A DNA stretch of 64,000 nucleotides. It comes from Nematopogon swammerdamellus (lineage: Eukaryota > Arthropoda > Insecta > Lepidoptera > Adelidae). Below are positions 53,501 through 63,194 of this stretch, in pieces (within the stretch, counting starts at the first letter, position 1; each line of letters begins with the position of its first letter). The notes below the pieces were generated by a model. It was not told the origin of the DNA and did no database searches. It saw only the letters and a list, made by a program, of their open reading frames with translations. Where the stretch lies: positions 11,245,891 to 11,309,890 of the forward strand of contig OX336349.1 of NCBI GenBank assembly GCA_946902875.1, written 5' to 3'. Position numbers and translations under genes: made by a program.

Positions 53501-56500
53501 GCTGGACGCGCTCGGCCTGCACGACATCACGCTCGACCATGGTAGATTGCACCATTTTTGTTATGTATACCAATGTGACATGTAGCACCGTTCAACCCAT
53601 AATGTCTTTTTTATGGATCCTGAAATGGTTAGCTACACCACCGCACCGTAACGACCTACAACACCCATCATGTCAGCCTATCACATGTTGCTCCAGAGGG
53701 AACTAGGTGCCATATCAGTGATTCCCTCTAGTCGCGCCAGCTACACGTACAGCAGTTTCAACTCACCATAATTCAGTGTTGTGTCTCTAATCTGGGCGGG
53801 ACGGATTAACTTTACCCCCCAGTGAGGTGAGGGAAGGAACCTACGTTTACATTGAACTCGAACCATGGAGCTCAATGTAAAACACACATCGCACCCAACA
53901 CCTGGCTCGCAGCTAGAGAGGGGTCGGCGTGAATGCCATCAGGCAGGACAAGATTTATAATGTTTTAATTTATATTCACCGGCCCTTATTATTTCAGAAC
54001 TCATAGAGAACTTGAGAGATGAGATGTACCAGGATGGTAGTTTGGAGCCAAAAATCATGTAAGCTATGTATTATGCCTTACTCAAATGATTGTTTATTAC
54101 ACCTGTCATATACACATTCCACAGTATTTACATAAATATGGTTTTCAGTGAAACACAAGAATCAAGCGGTCTGGCTTCTAAGCAAGCAGTGGTGGAAGAA
54201 ACTGTCGACACCGGTAGCGACACAAGTCACAAGTTGTCCCTATCACATATCGACATCTTAGATGCCAACAGTGGTACCTATATCATTCTTATTTTCTAAT
54301 AAATTTTCACTTGTAAAATATTTTTTCCTTTTGCTTAAAATTCATATTTAAAAAAATTTGCTTCCACGGCTGAAGGCTGGGCAGCCCAGGCTACCAATGG
54401 TTGGACCCCAAGGAGGGGAACGAGCTGGACTGCTTTCTCGATCTGGCTCTTGACACAACCACTTAGCAAAAGCCTCCTACGCCGGTCGTCTAGGCTCTTC
54501 GCTATCAGCCCATGCGCCGATACGACTATTGGCACAGTGATAATAAAGTCTACGGGTCACATTTTGATTCTCATACTGCAGATCCTGATATTTTGGCATA
54601 TTTTCTGCTTCCTTACTGATGAGGTTACCATCGTGCGGCACAGCGATATCGCCGAGCGTTGCGCGCCCTGCCTCCCGGTCCACTATCACAATATTTGGTT
54701 TATTCGCGGGAATAGTCCTGTCTATGATACATAATGGATCAATCCCATTGGTTTGTGACACAACTTTTATGGGGAACTAGCAGTAGATTGTACTTAACTC
54801 TATACCCAGAAGGTTGAAATTTAGAGCAAGTTGCTGATAAATCTTGGCTACTAATGTCTGTTTCCAAATTTTTTATTTTTTTTCATCATCAAAATTTTTT
54901 TCAACATGCGGAAAAAAGGCCATCAACCTTCTTCTTCTTTTTTTAAATAGTCAACCTTTGAGCGTCAGGTCTCTGGCACATACTCTATCGTTTATTGTAT
55001 AATTTCATCCATAGATAGGTAACCTACACTTGGACATGTCGAAAATTCCGCCAGTTCTAAGTTCAATGCGAAGAAGAACTGACAAACAAACTTTGCAAGT
55101 CACAATATTTTGTTAGTACCTTATAAGTACTATATTAAAGTAATTTACAATAATTAACCCATACTACCGCTGCTCCAACGCACAACGGACAGTCTTGAGG
55201 TCTCAGTGCGGAGAATGGCCCACCCGCCTTCCCAAGAGGCTGGGCAGCAAACAACAACAAAAACTACCACTGCTCGCAAGAACATTAATATTTACAGCAT
55301 AAACATGTTAGCTCGTAGAGCGGCATCTCTCTCTCTTGCAGTAGATACGGCGCAAGAGAAATGGCGCTATACGCGCCAAATTTGTGCAAGAGCACCACCG
55401 CTCTAAGTTTAATGTCCTTTTTTCCGTGTGGTTTTGAAACAGAGTATAGAAGTTAGCAAGCTGCGAACAACTAGCAAACACGTCTGAGGGACTCGCACCA
55501 TTGACTTCTGCCACCAACCTGGGTGGCAGACGTCAATGGTGCCGTCCTTCTTGATGTGTTTCCTTTAGTTGTTCGTCTTGACAAGCTCATTATGTATTGC
55601 AAAGACAAAATTCTCGGTTCCCCCGAAGAGATCCCCGAAGCGTAGCCAGTGCTCGGAAGCGAGTTGGTCTACATACGGTCCCGTGAGAGAGCGAAAGTAC
55701 ATACCGTCCAGCTCCTTGTCTTTCGATACTTCCATGCGGTCCTTGGGGTTCAGTACAACCGGCTTGCGCCAGTTCTCTTTTCCCATGCCCAGCGAGGTAA
55801 GACCTATATCTCGGTCAAGACTTCGAAATGCATACCACAAACATCAGGTAATACCTAGGCATATTGTAATCTAATTACAATTTTCTTTCAGCTTTGAATG
55901 AAGATAAAATTAAAGATACTGAATTCACTGATGTAAAGAAAGACACACCTCAAGATAAAGTTAGTAGTGAGAATACATTTTCTATATTACATTATTATAG
56001 GAATTTTATATAATTAGCTAATATACTATTTTTAAATGAAACAGTAAGTATATAAATATTTTATCCTTTTGTTTTCAGGTTATGCTTGAATATTTACCAA
56101 AATATTCAAGAATAATAACAGGTGTGTCATGTCTTAAGCCAAACATTGAAACAGAACCAGAAACAACTGCTTCAAAACTCACTCATAAGGAAATTAAACA
56201 ACCATCTTCGACCCCATTAATTTCTTCGAGAATGAGTGCTGCCAACCCCACAAACGATGTCCCACAGGCAATTTCAAAGAGGATTCCTATCCAAAGAAAA
56301 TTTGTCAAAAAGGAATTAAAAATTAGTGAAAAAGTTGCTAGAACTGATCAGAACATACCAGAAACTGGGAAATGTATAGATACAAACATTATCAAATTAA
56401 AAGTAGATTATAATGCAGATGGTGGGTTCCATGTAATTTATTCTTTCCATACATCAATAGTAGGTATATAAGGAACGGAAAAATAATGGAACGAAGTAAT

Positions 56501-59500
56501 GCGGGCTCTGGACAATGAGTGAATTGATGTCGCAGCCACTCCCGAGGATGATGGAATTTTTTTTTATTTCGTCTTCTGTATAATTATATTTTTGGTTTTG
56601 TTTGTTTAATAATCTTTACTTACCTAAAAAAAAATATTTGCAGATATACCCAAAAGAATATTCATTGGCTACATGGAAAATGGCAATAAGCTGTTTGCAA
56701 ATGTTGTTGATGTAAAAAGAAATACAGAACAAGATTCTGCGACTTCTGCTGTTAATAAAGCCAAAGTGAAATCTGCTCAATCTCTACTTAATCCAAATGT
56801 TAATAGTAAAGGTACCTACTTAACATTACATATTTAATTTTTCCAAATTGTAATTTTATGACAAGTCAGATTCTTTTTTATTACAAATTTTATTTTAACT
56901 AGAAATAGGATTGCGCAATCCTATTTCTTCCAGTGCACCTTCTATAACATTGGAGAGGCGTATGTCAAGCAGTGACTGACCTTCTACTGCCATTCGAGAA
57001 GTAATCAGGCAATCTATGGTGTGTATTTAATTTTTTGCGCTGTGATTAAACTGAATATTTTTCTGCTCATGTCATTGCTCTTTGTGGTTGACTGGAGGAA
57101 ATCACTTACGTCCGTTATGCTGTCTGTACGCTCCTTGTTTCTTGTAATGGATTGTTACTTTTAAAATGTGAGTAATAGTTTCTATTAAATTCTCATAGCA
57201 GGAGCGAGCGGAGAGGTTGGAGATGCGAAGAGTGGAGGGGCAGGGACGTTAAAAGGTGTAATAAAACCAGCAAAGTCGCTAGACTCAGGAGGAGTTCCGC
57301 ACGAGGTTCGTCGTATGCTGTCGACCGGCGCGTGGGAACCCAGCAGGCAACCGAAGCATGTGGCGCGTGCCGCACGCACCGTCGCAACTCTCCTGGCGCA
57401 ACCTGCGCTCAAACCTCTGCTCACTGGACAGGGACTAATAATCACCAGGGTAAAGCTTTTTTAAATCTATACCTAATAACAAAAGTCTTTCTTAGTCCAT
57501 GCTTGGTTGTAGAGGTCATTGAGGCACATTTTTATTTAATTACATCATGGCAGTTTTAGTTTTTTCAGACACATTTGGATTCTTTAGAACCTTTATTTTC
57601 TAAAGCTAAGAAACTAGGTAAATTGTTTATGTACTAAAAATTTTGCTAGATTTTGGTTATTTCCTTTAAAAAGTTATATGACATGCTGCACAATGACAAT
57701 GCAATCTCTCTGCTCCTCCGAACCGAAACATCACCCAACGTATCAACTGGGTGTGTGACTTGCTAGGCTAAAGGATCTCCACTCTCTCAGTTATTGTTCT
57801 AACAGTACATGGCATGAGCAGATGGCACATAGCATCGGTGGTGGGGTTGGAGACAGGAAGGAGACTCGCGCACTGGGACCGGTAGTGTTGGGCCGTGTAG
57901 AGTCCATCAACGACGTCTGGACATTTGCGCTCGACCGGTCTCACTTCCAGCAAGGTTGGATATATTTTTGTGTACTATTATGCTCTCTCATGGTTTTTCA
58001 TCTGGTTCTACCGATGTGAACAAGAAGTTGTTGTTATTTGTATTATTTTGTAAAATCTATACTTATCACGAGCACATTGTGTTGTAGATTTTCTTACCCA
58101 CATTAAAAATATCGATTTTATAAATAAAATTAATATATTTAATCCAATTTTCGACAAATGAAATGTGTAATGTGGTGCGCCAGGCCTACCCGAGGGGCAG
58201 GAGGGCGGCGACGACAAGTCCAGTTTGAGCTGTCGTTTGCACATACACGTGACGGACACATCTCGAGGCGCTCTCCCACCCACCACCACCGTCACCATAC
58301 TTCGAACTAGTGAGTCCAACACTCATCCTTTTTTTTTTTTTTTTTTTTAATCTTAATTTAAGTTTAGGGCTTCAGCCGTATTCGGAAATGTCAGCCCCAT
58401 GGTGACTTTCAAGTTGATAGAGTTCAGAAATTAATTAAACATCCTTGAGGGATGTGAGAGAACTTTTAAAGAATTTTATAACTTCTTGACAGTGCGCGGA
58501 GAGTGGATCACTCAGTGCACAATGTATAGCACATACCAAGTTCATCCCATCCGTCTGTAAACTTATGACTAAATCCTTTCTCAGGTTGACGTTCCGACCA
58601 CACTCCATGAGAACATGGAATTGGTCCTCCTCTTTCATGCAAAAGCTACAATTAGGGGACTCTGTTTTACGCATTAAAAATGCACTTTTGTTTAGTGGAG
58701 TGTGACCTGACCGAAGCCTTAGAACTGTAGTGATGTCCACTCTTGACATATGTAGGCCCACAAACCACGGTTGTTGTCTTGGTTCACTTTGCAGGCTTTT
58801 ATACCAGATACCCTTTCTCACTGATATTCCATCAAAATGCTCTTTCCATTGAGCGTAGCATATTTTCTTAATATGTGGCAGAACATCAGTGAAAAAGGGT
58901 TTACACTTCCATACATTGTCGCATCCAACAGCACGTTTAGCCAGCCTGTCGACTTGCTTGTTTCCTGGTAAGCCAATGTGCTACGCACACTAATTTTATC
59001 ACATTTTTTTATGGAAACCGACCCGGTTGTCTACATCATCTACAACTTCCGTGATGTCAGCCCATTACACCTTGTAGTGTCAGTGCTTCCCTTTGATCGA
59101 GAAAAATATTTACGTAGCTGTTTCGACCAACTTTTCATTAAATGTGGTGGTTCCAACCCGGGTGAGTTAAATCCTACCACCTAGTGAAGGGAAGTGACCT
59201 ACAGTTTACGTAGGCCTTTAGCGGCGGGTGGCCGAGTGGTTTGGGCATCGGCTTCTCATGCGGGAGGTCCGAGGTTCGAATCCGGTCGGCGTGTACCAAT
59301 GAGTTTTTTCTGACGAAAAAATTTACGTGCATACCTACACCCGCTGCTTCACCGTTCGGAACCGGTGTAAAACTGTAGGTCCCTTCCCTTGCCCCTTACT
59401 AGGTGGTAGGCTCAAATTGTAGCCGACTGGGTTGGTACCACCGTACTGGATGTAAGATGGCCGCAAGCAACCTCGGTTGTGTTCTCCTCTAGTCCAGTAT

Positions 59501-62500
59501 AGCCAGCAATCCAGGGAAGTCTCCGGTATGGCACCTACCTTCTCGGAGGTGATATTGGCTGGTTAGAGCATGTGCGTTGGCCCCTCCGACTCAGCCATCC
59601 ATACCGGATTAAATAAAAAAAAAAAAAAAAAAACGTGGAATCCGAACCACAGTCTTGCGGTCACCCATCCAAGTACTGACTGTGTCCATGTGCTTATGAT
59701 CACGAACAACAGTCAATCGAGCGCACCACTGAGACTGACAATGTCAAAACCATCTACAATGCTATTATATTATATTCTATTATATTTAAATGCAAAAGGC
59801 CTTTTGCCTTTAATTTGATTCTTTATTGCTAGCAAATAATTAGTTTTCAAAAGAAATGAAAACTTATTGCAATTATAAAATCAATATGGACTACCAAAAT
59901 CATAACCCTTCCTTTTGGCTGCTCATTTCACCAGCAGTCAGAATATAATGACATGTATAGTTGTAAAAAAAAAAACATTTATGCAAGATCATAGAAGCGA
60001 AATCAAATTAACCATATAAAACAAAACAGTTAAACATTAAAAGGTCCTTGAGAATATTTAATGTTGGCATTACAGAACTTCCCATGAGACGGATCAAGCA
60101 GAATGATTCAATACATGCCTGCATCTCATGCGCGTCCATTTTTGCCACAGAGGAACATCTCTTAAACCATCAGAAGGTATGGAATAATGGTATTTTTCCA
60201 GTGTTTTTGCATGATTATTTTATAACTCTATAAAAACATTATTGTTTTTACTTCCAGATCCACGATGTAAAGGCCGAATCAAGTAATAGAGTTTCGAAGA
60301 TCTTTTCTAAGAGCAACCTGAACGTCTCATCTAAGATGAAGAGCCCTTTTGGTGAACTTGTTTATGAATTATGATTTGAAGTGTAGAGCCCCCGAGTCCT
60401 ATTATCACTGCAACCTAGATAAACCTATTGTGATCTCTCAATAGTTCGGACAAGATACTATCAAGCCGCAAGTAAGGCATGCACCCATCTTGCTGCGTGG
60501 CTCGGTGGAAGGACCGTACCAGGGTGAGAGGTGGCTAACCTGTCGCCCTATAGCATGACATCTTGTACTTATCCCTAAGTCGCCTTTTAGGACAGGTACA
60601 GGAGATGCAGTGGGGTTATTCTTTTTAAGTACCATCCCCACACGGTACTGTCCGTCCGAGTCCGGTGAGGTCGTTAGTCCGTGCTCTTTATAGAATTACT
60701 TTATTTACTATTGATTCAAATTATTATTTTTTTTTATTCCTAGTAAATCTTTATTTTCATAAAGATCACTGCTCTTTAAATATAACTTCAGAATTCCACT
60801 TTAAGAATATTGTGTACACAATTCAACAATTTCTGTTGCAGGTCTCTGTCAATCAAGAAAAAACAAATGTAAATTTTGTGAGGTACGAAAATAAAAAAAA
60901 TCAGGCTACTGTGTGTACAGTGTTCTGCTATTTTGTCAAATTCATATTTTTTTATTAAGAAGGTGTGGAACTAAGCTTGCGATGGCTTCACCGAACATAT
61001 CCGGGCCCATTGGCAGTAGAGGGTGTTAATCGAGGTCTAGCGAGTGGCCACTCTAAATTTCCCTCGTATGCTTCATGTTTCGGCTCGCATCAAGCCCTCG
61101 TCAGCTAGTCTGCGTTGACTAGGACGCGGGGAACCACCAGTCCCGCTCTCTACCTATCCATATTTTGTAGGATGCTTCAAGTGACGTTTTCGAAGCTCTC
61201 TCCATATAGGAGCTTAGCGTCGATCTTGGCAGCCCTAGATTCTTGAAGAGACTGTACAGCGACTTTGCTGGTAGTCCTCTTGCTCCGACTTCCACAGCGA
61301 AGAGATCAGTCTTGAATCCGTTTCTCACAATCCAGTCTACTAAGTTGCAGTACTTGTTAAATTTGATATTGTGGTCCTTCATTATGTTACTTTCCCATGG
61401 AACTGTAAGTTCAACAAGTACTACATGCTTTGTCGCTTTTGAGAATATGAGTATATCCGGTCTTAATGCTGTGGTACAGATTTCCGAAGGCATCTGGTAA
61501 TACTTCCCGTGTGTTTCAACAATTCCCAATCCTTTGCTGCTCCCAAAATTGAAGAAGGTTTAGTCCTATGTTTGGGCAGCTTTTTGATTCCAGGTTTCAC
61601 AAAGTTGACCGTCTGGAAGCCGCTACTGGTTTGCCCTTTCCTGGTCCGTGCAATTGACAGGTTGATGGCCTCTCTTATGATTTGGAGGACTTTATCATGA
61701 CGGTAGGAATACTGGCCTCGCTCAAGTAGTATTTTGCATCCGCATAACAAATGTTTGGCCATGCCTACGCACTCCTTACATGACGGGCGTAATCTATTTG
61801 TAGATTTCCCCCATATAGCTAGGTTACTGGGGTCGGGGAAAGTAAGCTGGAATGCATTAAGGTAGAACTTAAGCAGCTCGGGGGACCAGTTGTATATTAT
61901 GGATTTCCACTTCAATGCAGGAGGGATGCAGAAGTCGCCCACTGATAGCCAATCATTCTGCATTTCTAGGTTTAAAGTTTGAAACCTTGTTCCATGTCCT
62001 CCTGAGCAAAACCTTTCAGTATTTCCTTATCAGGCTTTGCTGTTTCTATGCCCAGTCCAGGTCCATCGGTGCATGTTGGTACCAACTTGGAATGATTTGT
62101 AGAAGTCGAGTATCGATTCCAGTTCATCTGATAGCGATGTGTTGGGTAAGGCTTGAATAGCGCTATCATTGGAGTCTTTGAGTAAACCTTGTTCGGCTAT
62201 TCTCGCCTTTTGATAAAATGTTGATGGTTTCTTAATGTTCAGTCCAACGTTATTGTGAGATCTGTACAGTTGATGTTGATGAGTCAGCCGGGCGAGCCAG
62301 TCCAAACCATGACTTCAGGAATCTCAAGAAATCTCAAGAGATTCTATAGCTCTATAAGCGTCCTTAGGGACTATGGCTGCCTCGGCTGAACTGGAAGAAA
62401 TGTTTTATTTATAAGTTCATGTTTAGTATTATTTCGTTAGATAGATAGGTAAGTTTTGTTTTAGATTAGTTTTAGTTTTAATTTTCTCTAAAATTCTTTC

Positions 62501-62875
62501 TGTTATAAAATGTTTATGTTCTCTTTTAATTATACATAGCTGTTAAGTTTCTTTCTCAATGAATAAATAAATAAATTCTGAAAAGTAAAAAAAAAGTCTA
62601 AAAATACTGAATACAGTGAAAAACAAATGCAACATATTTTTGCAGATTTTTTTTTTCAGAAGTCGTTCGACCGGCCCTTCAATCTGCACCGCCACATCGC
62701 CACTCACTGCGTCAAAGAAGAAACAATAAAACCACAAACGTCGCCCGGTTCCACCGCACAACATCAAAGCAACAAGAGGACCAAATATGTTTGCAACATT
62801 TGTTCCTGCTCTTACAACTTCTCTACCACTCTTTTGAGGCATATATTGACACAGCATATCACTAGTACTTTATAA
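50517..62875 (+). CDS. Gene 2: C2H2 zinc-finger protein (17 exons, 762 residues)
   Basis: Exons: 50517-50661, 51148-51276, 51562-51650, 51730-51810, 53421-53541, 53998-54058, 54149-54273, 55892-55959, 56079-56421, 56644-56811, 57202-57449, 57822-57954, 58184-58309, 60076-60176, 60258-60351, 60842-60882, 62660-62875. All introns are GT-AG and phases agree throughout. The C-terminus has three C2H2 fingers: C628-x2-C631-x12-H644-x3-H648, C687-x2-C690-x12-H703-x3-H707 and C736-x2-C739-x12-H752-x4-H757; each of the first two is split by an intron. The long N-terminal part is acidic and low in motifs. The likely role is DNA-binding regulation in the nucleus; the specific family is not recognised. 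AATAAA follows seven bases after the stop. The first ATG was chosen because it opens the phased chain; an upstream exon cannot be excluded. Confidence 0.88.
51880..52345. repeat. Inverted-repeat element with embedded SINE fragment
   Basis: GATCGGCGTAGGTAGTGC near 51948 is matched in reverse by GCACTACCTACGCCGATC near 52335. A reversed B1 SINE fragment is at about 52170-52255. It lies in intron 4 of gene 2. Confidence 0.55.
52812..53140 (+). repeat. Dispersed repeat C, second copy
   Basis: An uninterrupted version of the repeat at 44688-45625. It lies in intron 4 of gene 2. Confidence 0.5.
53421..53541 (+). CDS. Gene 2, exon 5 (internal, not a start)
   Basis: It encodes VTLSEEQCGLLEQKGRVVLQ, then LEEKVYLLDALGLHDITLDH. 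An ATG lies just upstream, at 53415, but the TGCAG acceptor ending at 53420 and the zero phase from exon 4 show it is an internal exon. Confidence 0.8.
53605..53900 (-). mobile_element. SINE family B1, reversed
   Basis: The reversed tail and body (CAACACCCATCATGTCAGCC, CCAGTGAGGTGAGGG) are diverged from the other copies. It lies in intron 5 of gene 2. Confidence 0.5.
54345..55840 (-). pseudogene. Decayed RLE-type LINE C-terminus
   Basis: From 55840 downward the minus strand reads QLASEHWLRFGDLFGGTENF, then a CCHC-like remnant (VFASCSQLANFYTLF), then ANKPNIVIVDREAGR and IAVPHDGNL, the endonuclease-like core of R2-type lepidopteran elements. A frameshift near 54520 leads into VVSAHGLIAKSLDDRRRR. 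It is broken by several frameshifts and a local duplication near 55500-55540. It lies in intron 7 of gene 2 and is a different lineage from the elements at 3715-16286. Confidence 0.65.
56079..56421 (+). CDS. Gene 2, exon 9 (largest)
   Basis: It encodes VMLEYLPKYSRIITGVSCLK and a Thr/Ser/Lys-rich low-complexity stretch of 114 residues. The GATG|GTGGGT donor joins exon 10 to give DGDIPKR-type continuity (codon split G|AT). Read-through gives only a short tail before a stop. Confidence 0.8.
57202..57449 (+). CDS. Gene 2, exon 11
   Basis: It encodes a Gly-rich start, then RRMLSTGAWEPSRQPKHVAR and TLLAQPALKPLLTGQGLIIT. GC content is clearly higher than that of the surrounding intron DNA. Acceptor ATAGCAG, donor CCAGG|GTAAAG. 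Confidence 0.82.
58331..58978 (-). pseudogene. Jockey-type LINE ORF2 C-terminus (RNase H end and CCHC)
   Basis: The minus frame reads LPGNKQVDRLAKRAV, then LRLRSGHTPLNKSAFLMRKT and CSFCMKEEDQFHVLMEC. These are the end of RNase H and the CCHC tail of Jockey-superfamily LINEs. A T-run at 58331-58348 marks the poly(A). 5'-truncated; intron 13 of gene 2. Confidence 0.75.
59005..59745 (-). mobile_element. SINE family B1 split by SINE B2
   Basis: Reversed tail and body occupy 59005-59215 and the reversed head resumes at about 59634-59745 (ATCCGAACCACAGTCTTG). The gap is filled exactly by the B2 SINE. Confidence 0.65.
59216..59632 (+). mobile_element. tRNA-derived SINE, family B2 (complete, with poly(A))
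   Basis: The head carries A box GGTGGCCGAGTGGTT and B box AGGTTCGAATCC in a near-complete tRNA-like 72-bp fold region. The central body is CTGTAGGTCCCTTCCCTT...TTACTAGGTGGTAGG, shared with B1. The distinct tail region is GGAGGTGATATTGGCTGG, ending in a long A-run. Confidence 0.82.
60076..60176 (+). CDS. Gene 2, exon 14 (first zinc finger)
   Basis: It encodes KLPMRRIKQNDSIHACISCA and SIFATEEHLLNHQK. The last His of the finger is the second codon of exon 15. Confidence 0.88.
60440..60655 (+). repeat. Dispersed repeat A, longer copy
   Basis: It contains GGTGGAAGGACCGTACC, CCTGTCGCCCTATAGC and the CCTAAGTCGCCTTTTAGGAC tail, ending CCCCACACGGTAC. It is inverted relative to 18543-18780. Intron 15 of gene 2. 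Confidence 0.55.
60842..60882 (+). CDS. Gene 2, exon 16 (41 bp, cysteines of finger 2)
   Basis: It encodes GLCQSRKNKCKFCE between a TTGCAG acceptor and a GTGAG|GTACGA donor. Its CKFCE joins KSFDRPFNLHRHIATH of exon 17 to form a canonical finger, which validates both splice sites. Confidence 0.85.
60959..62324 (-). pseudogene. RLE-type retrotransposon, copy 3 (5'-truncated, decayed)
   Basis: It matches the 3' third of the element at 12648-16286 in reverse, from the shared 3' terminus (GAAGGTGTGG at 60959) to a breakpoint near 62324 within the region after the RT core. It keeps the RPDI and ELTVPWE endonuclease motifs but has frameshifts, for example near 61500 and 62030, and many substitutions. 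It is clearly older than copies 1 and 2. It lies antisense in the last intron of gene 2. Confidence 0.9.
62325..62640. other. Intron 16 remainder, nothing recognised
   Basis: AT-rich, with an AATAAATAAATAAAT run near 62560. Confidence 0.35.
62660..62875 (+). CDS. Gene 2, exon 17 (fingers 2 and 3, stop)
   Basis: It follows a TTTTTTTTTTCAG acceptor. It carries the histidines of finger 2 and the whole of finger 3 (YVCNICSCSYNFSTTLLRHI), then a short tail and stop. Confidence 0.9.
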   Translation, partial: KSFDRPFNLHRHIATHCVKEETIKPQTSPGSTAQHQSNKRTKYVCNICSCSYNFSTTLLRHILTQHITSTL

Positions 62876-62881
62876 TATTAC

Positions 62882-62887
62882 AATAAA
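62882..62887 (+). terminator. Polyadenylation signal of gene 2
   Basis: AATAAA seven bases after the stop codon. The 3' UTR would be very short and the convergent MECR gene ends at 63195. Confidence 0.55.
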
Positions 62888-63194
62888 CATTCAATTATGA
62901 TATGAAAACTAGACAAAATAAAAATGGTAAAGTACATAATGAGTTTATTATTAAAATATATCACAGCATTATGTAACACAAATAATGTAAATAATTTGCG
63001 ACAATATAAATGAAGTAATTTACACTGTGTGTATGTTTGTGTGTTATTTTAGTTATGCTACTATCAGAGCTTCGGAATGGTTAACACTGTTGTGGTTGTT
63101 TAATCGTATATCTAGTTAGGTACAAACCAACATTTATTACTTCTGCAAAAATTATCCTTAGTTGTCACTTGTCCCCTTTGAAACCTATTTAAAT

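Noticed and set aside
53397..53585. ATG at 53415 as start of gene 2
   Set aside because: The TGCAG acceptor ends at 53420 and the frame is continuous in phase with four upstream exons, so it is an internal exon.
59216..59290. Genuine tRNA gene
   Set aside because: A and B boxes are good, but the sequence continues into a SINE body with poly(A) and sits inside another SINE, so it is a SINE head. No intact tRNA fold with acceptor stem closure was evident.
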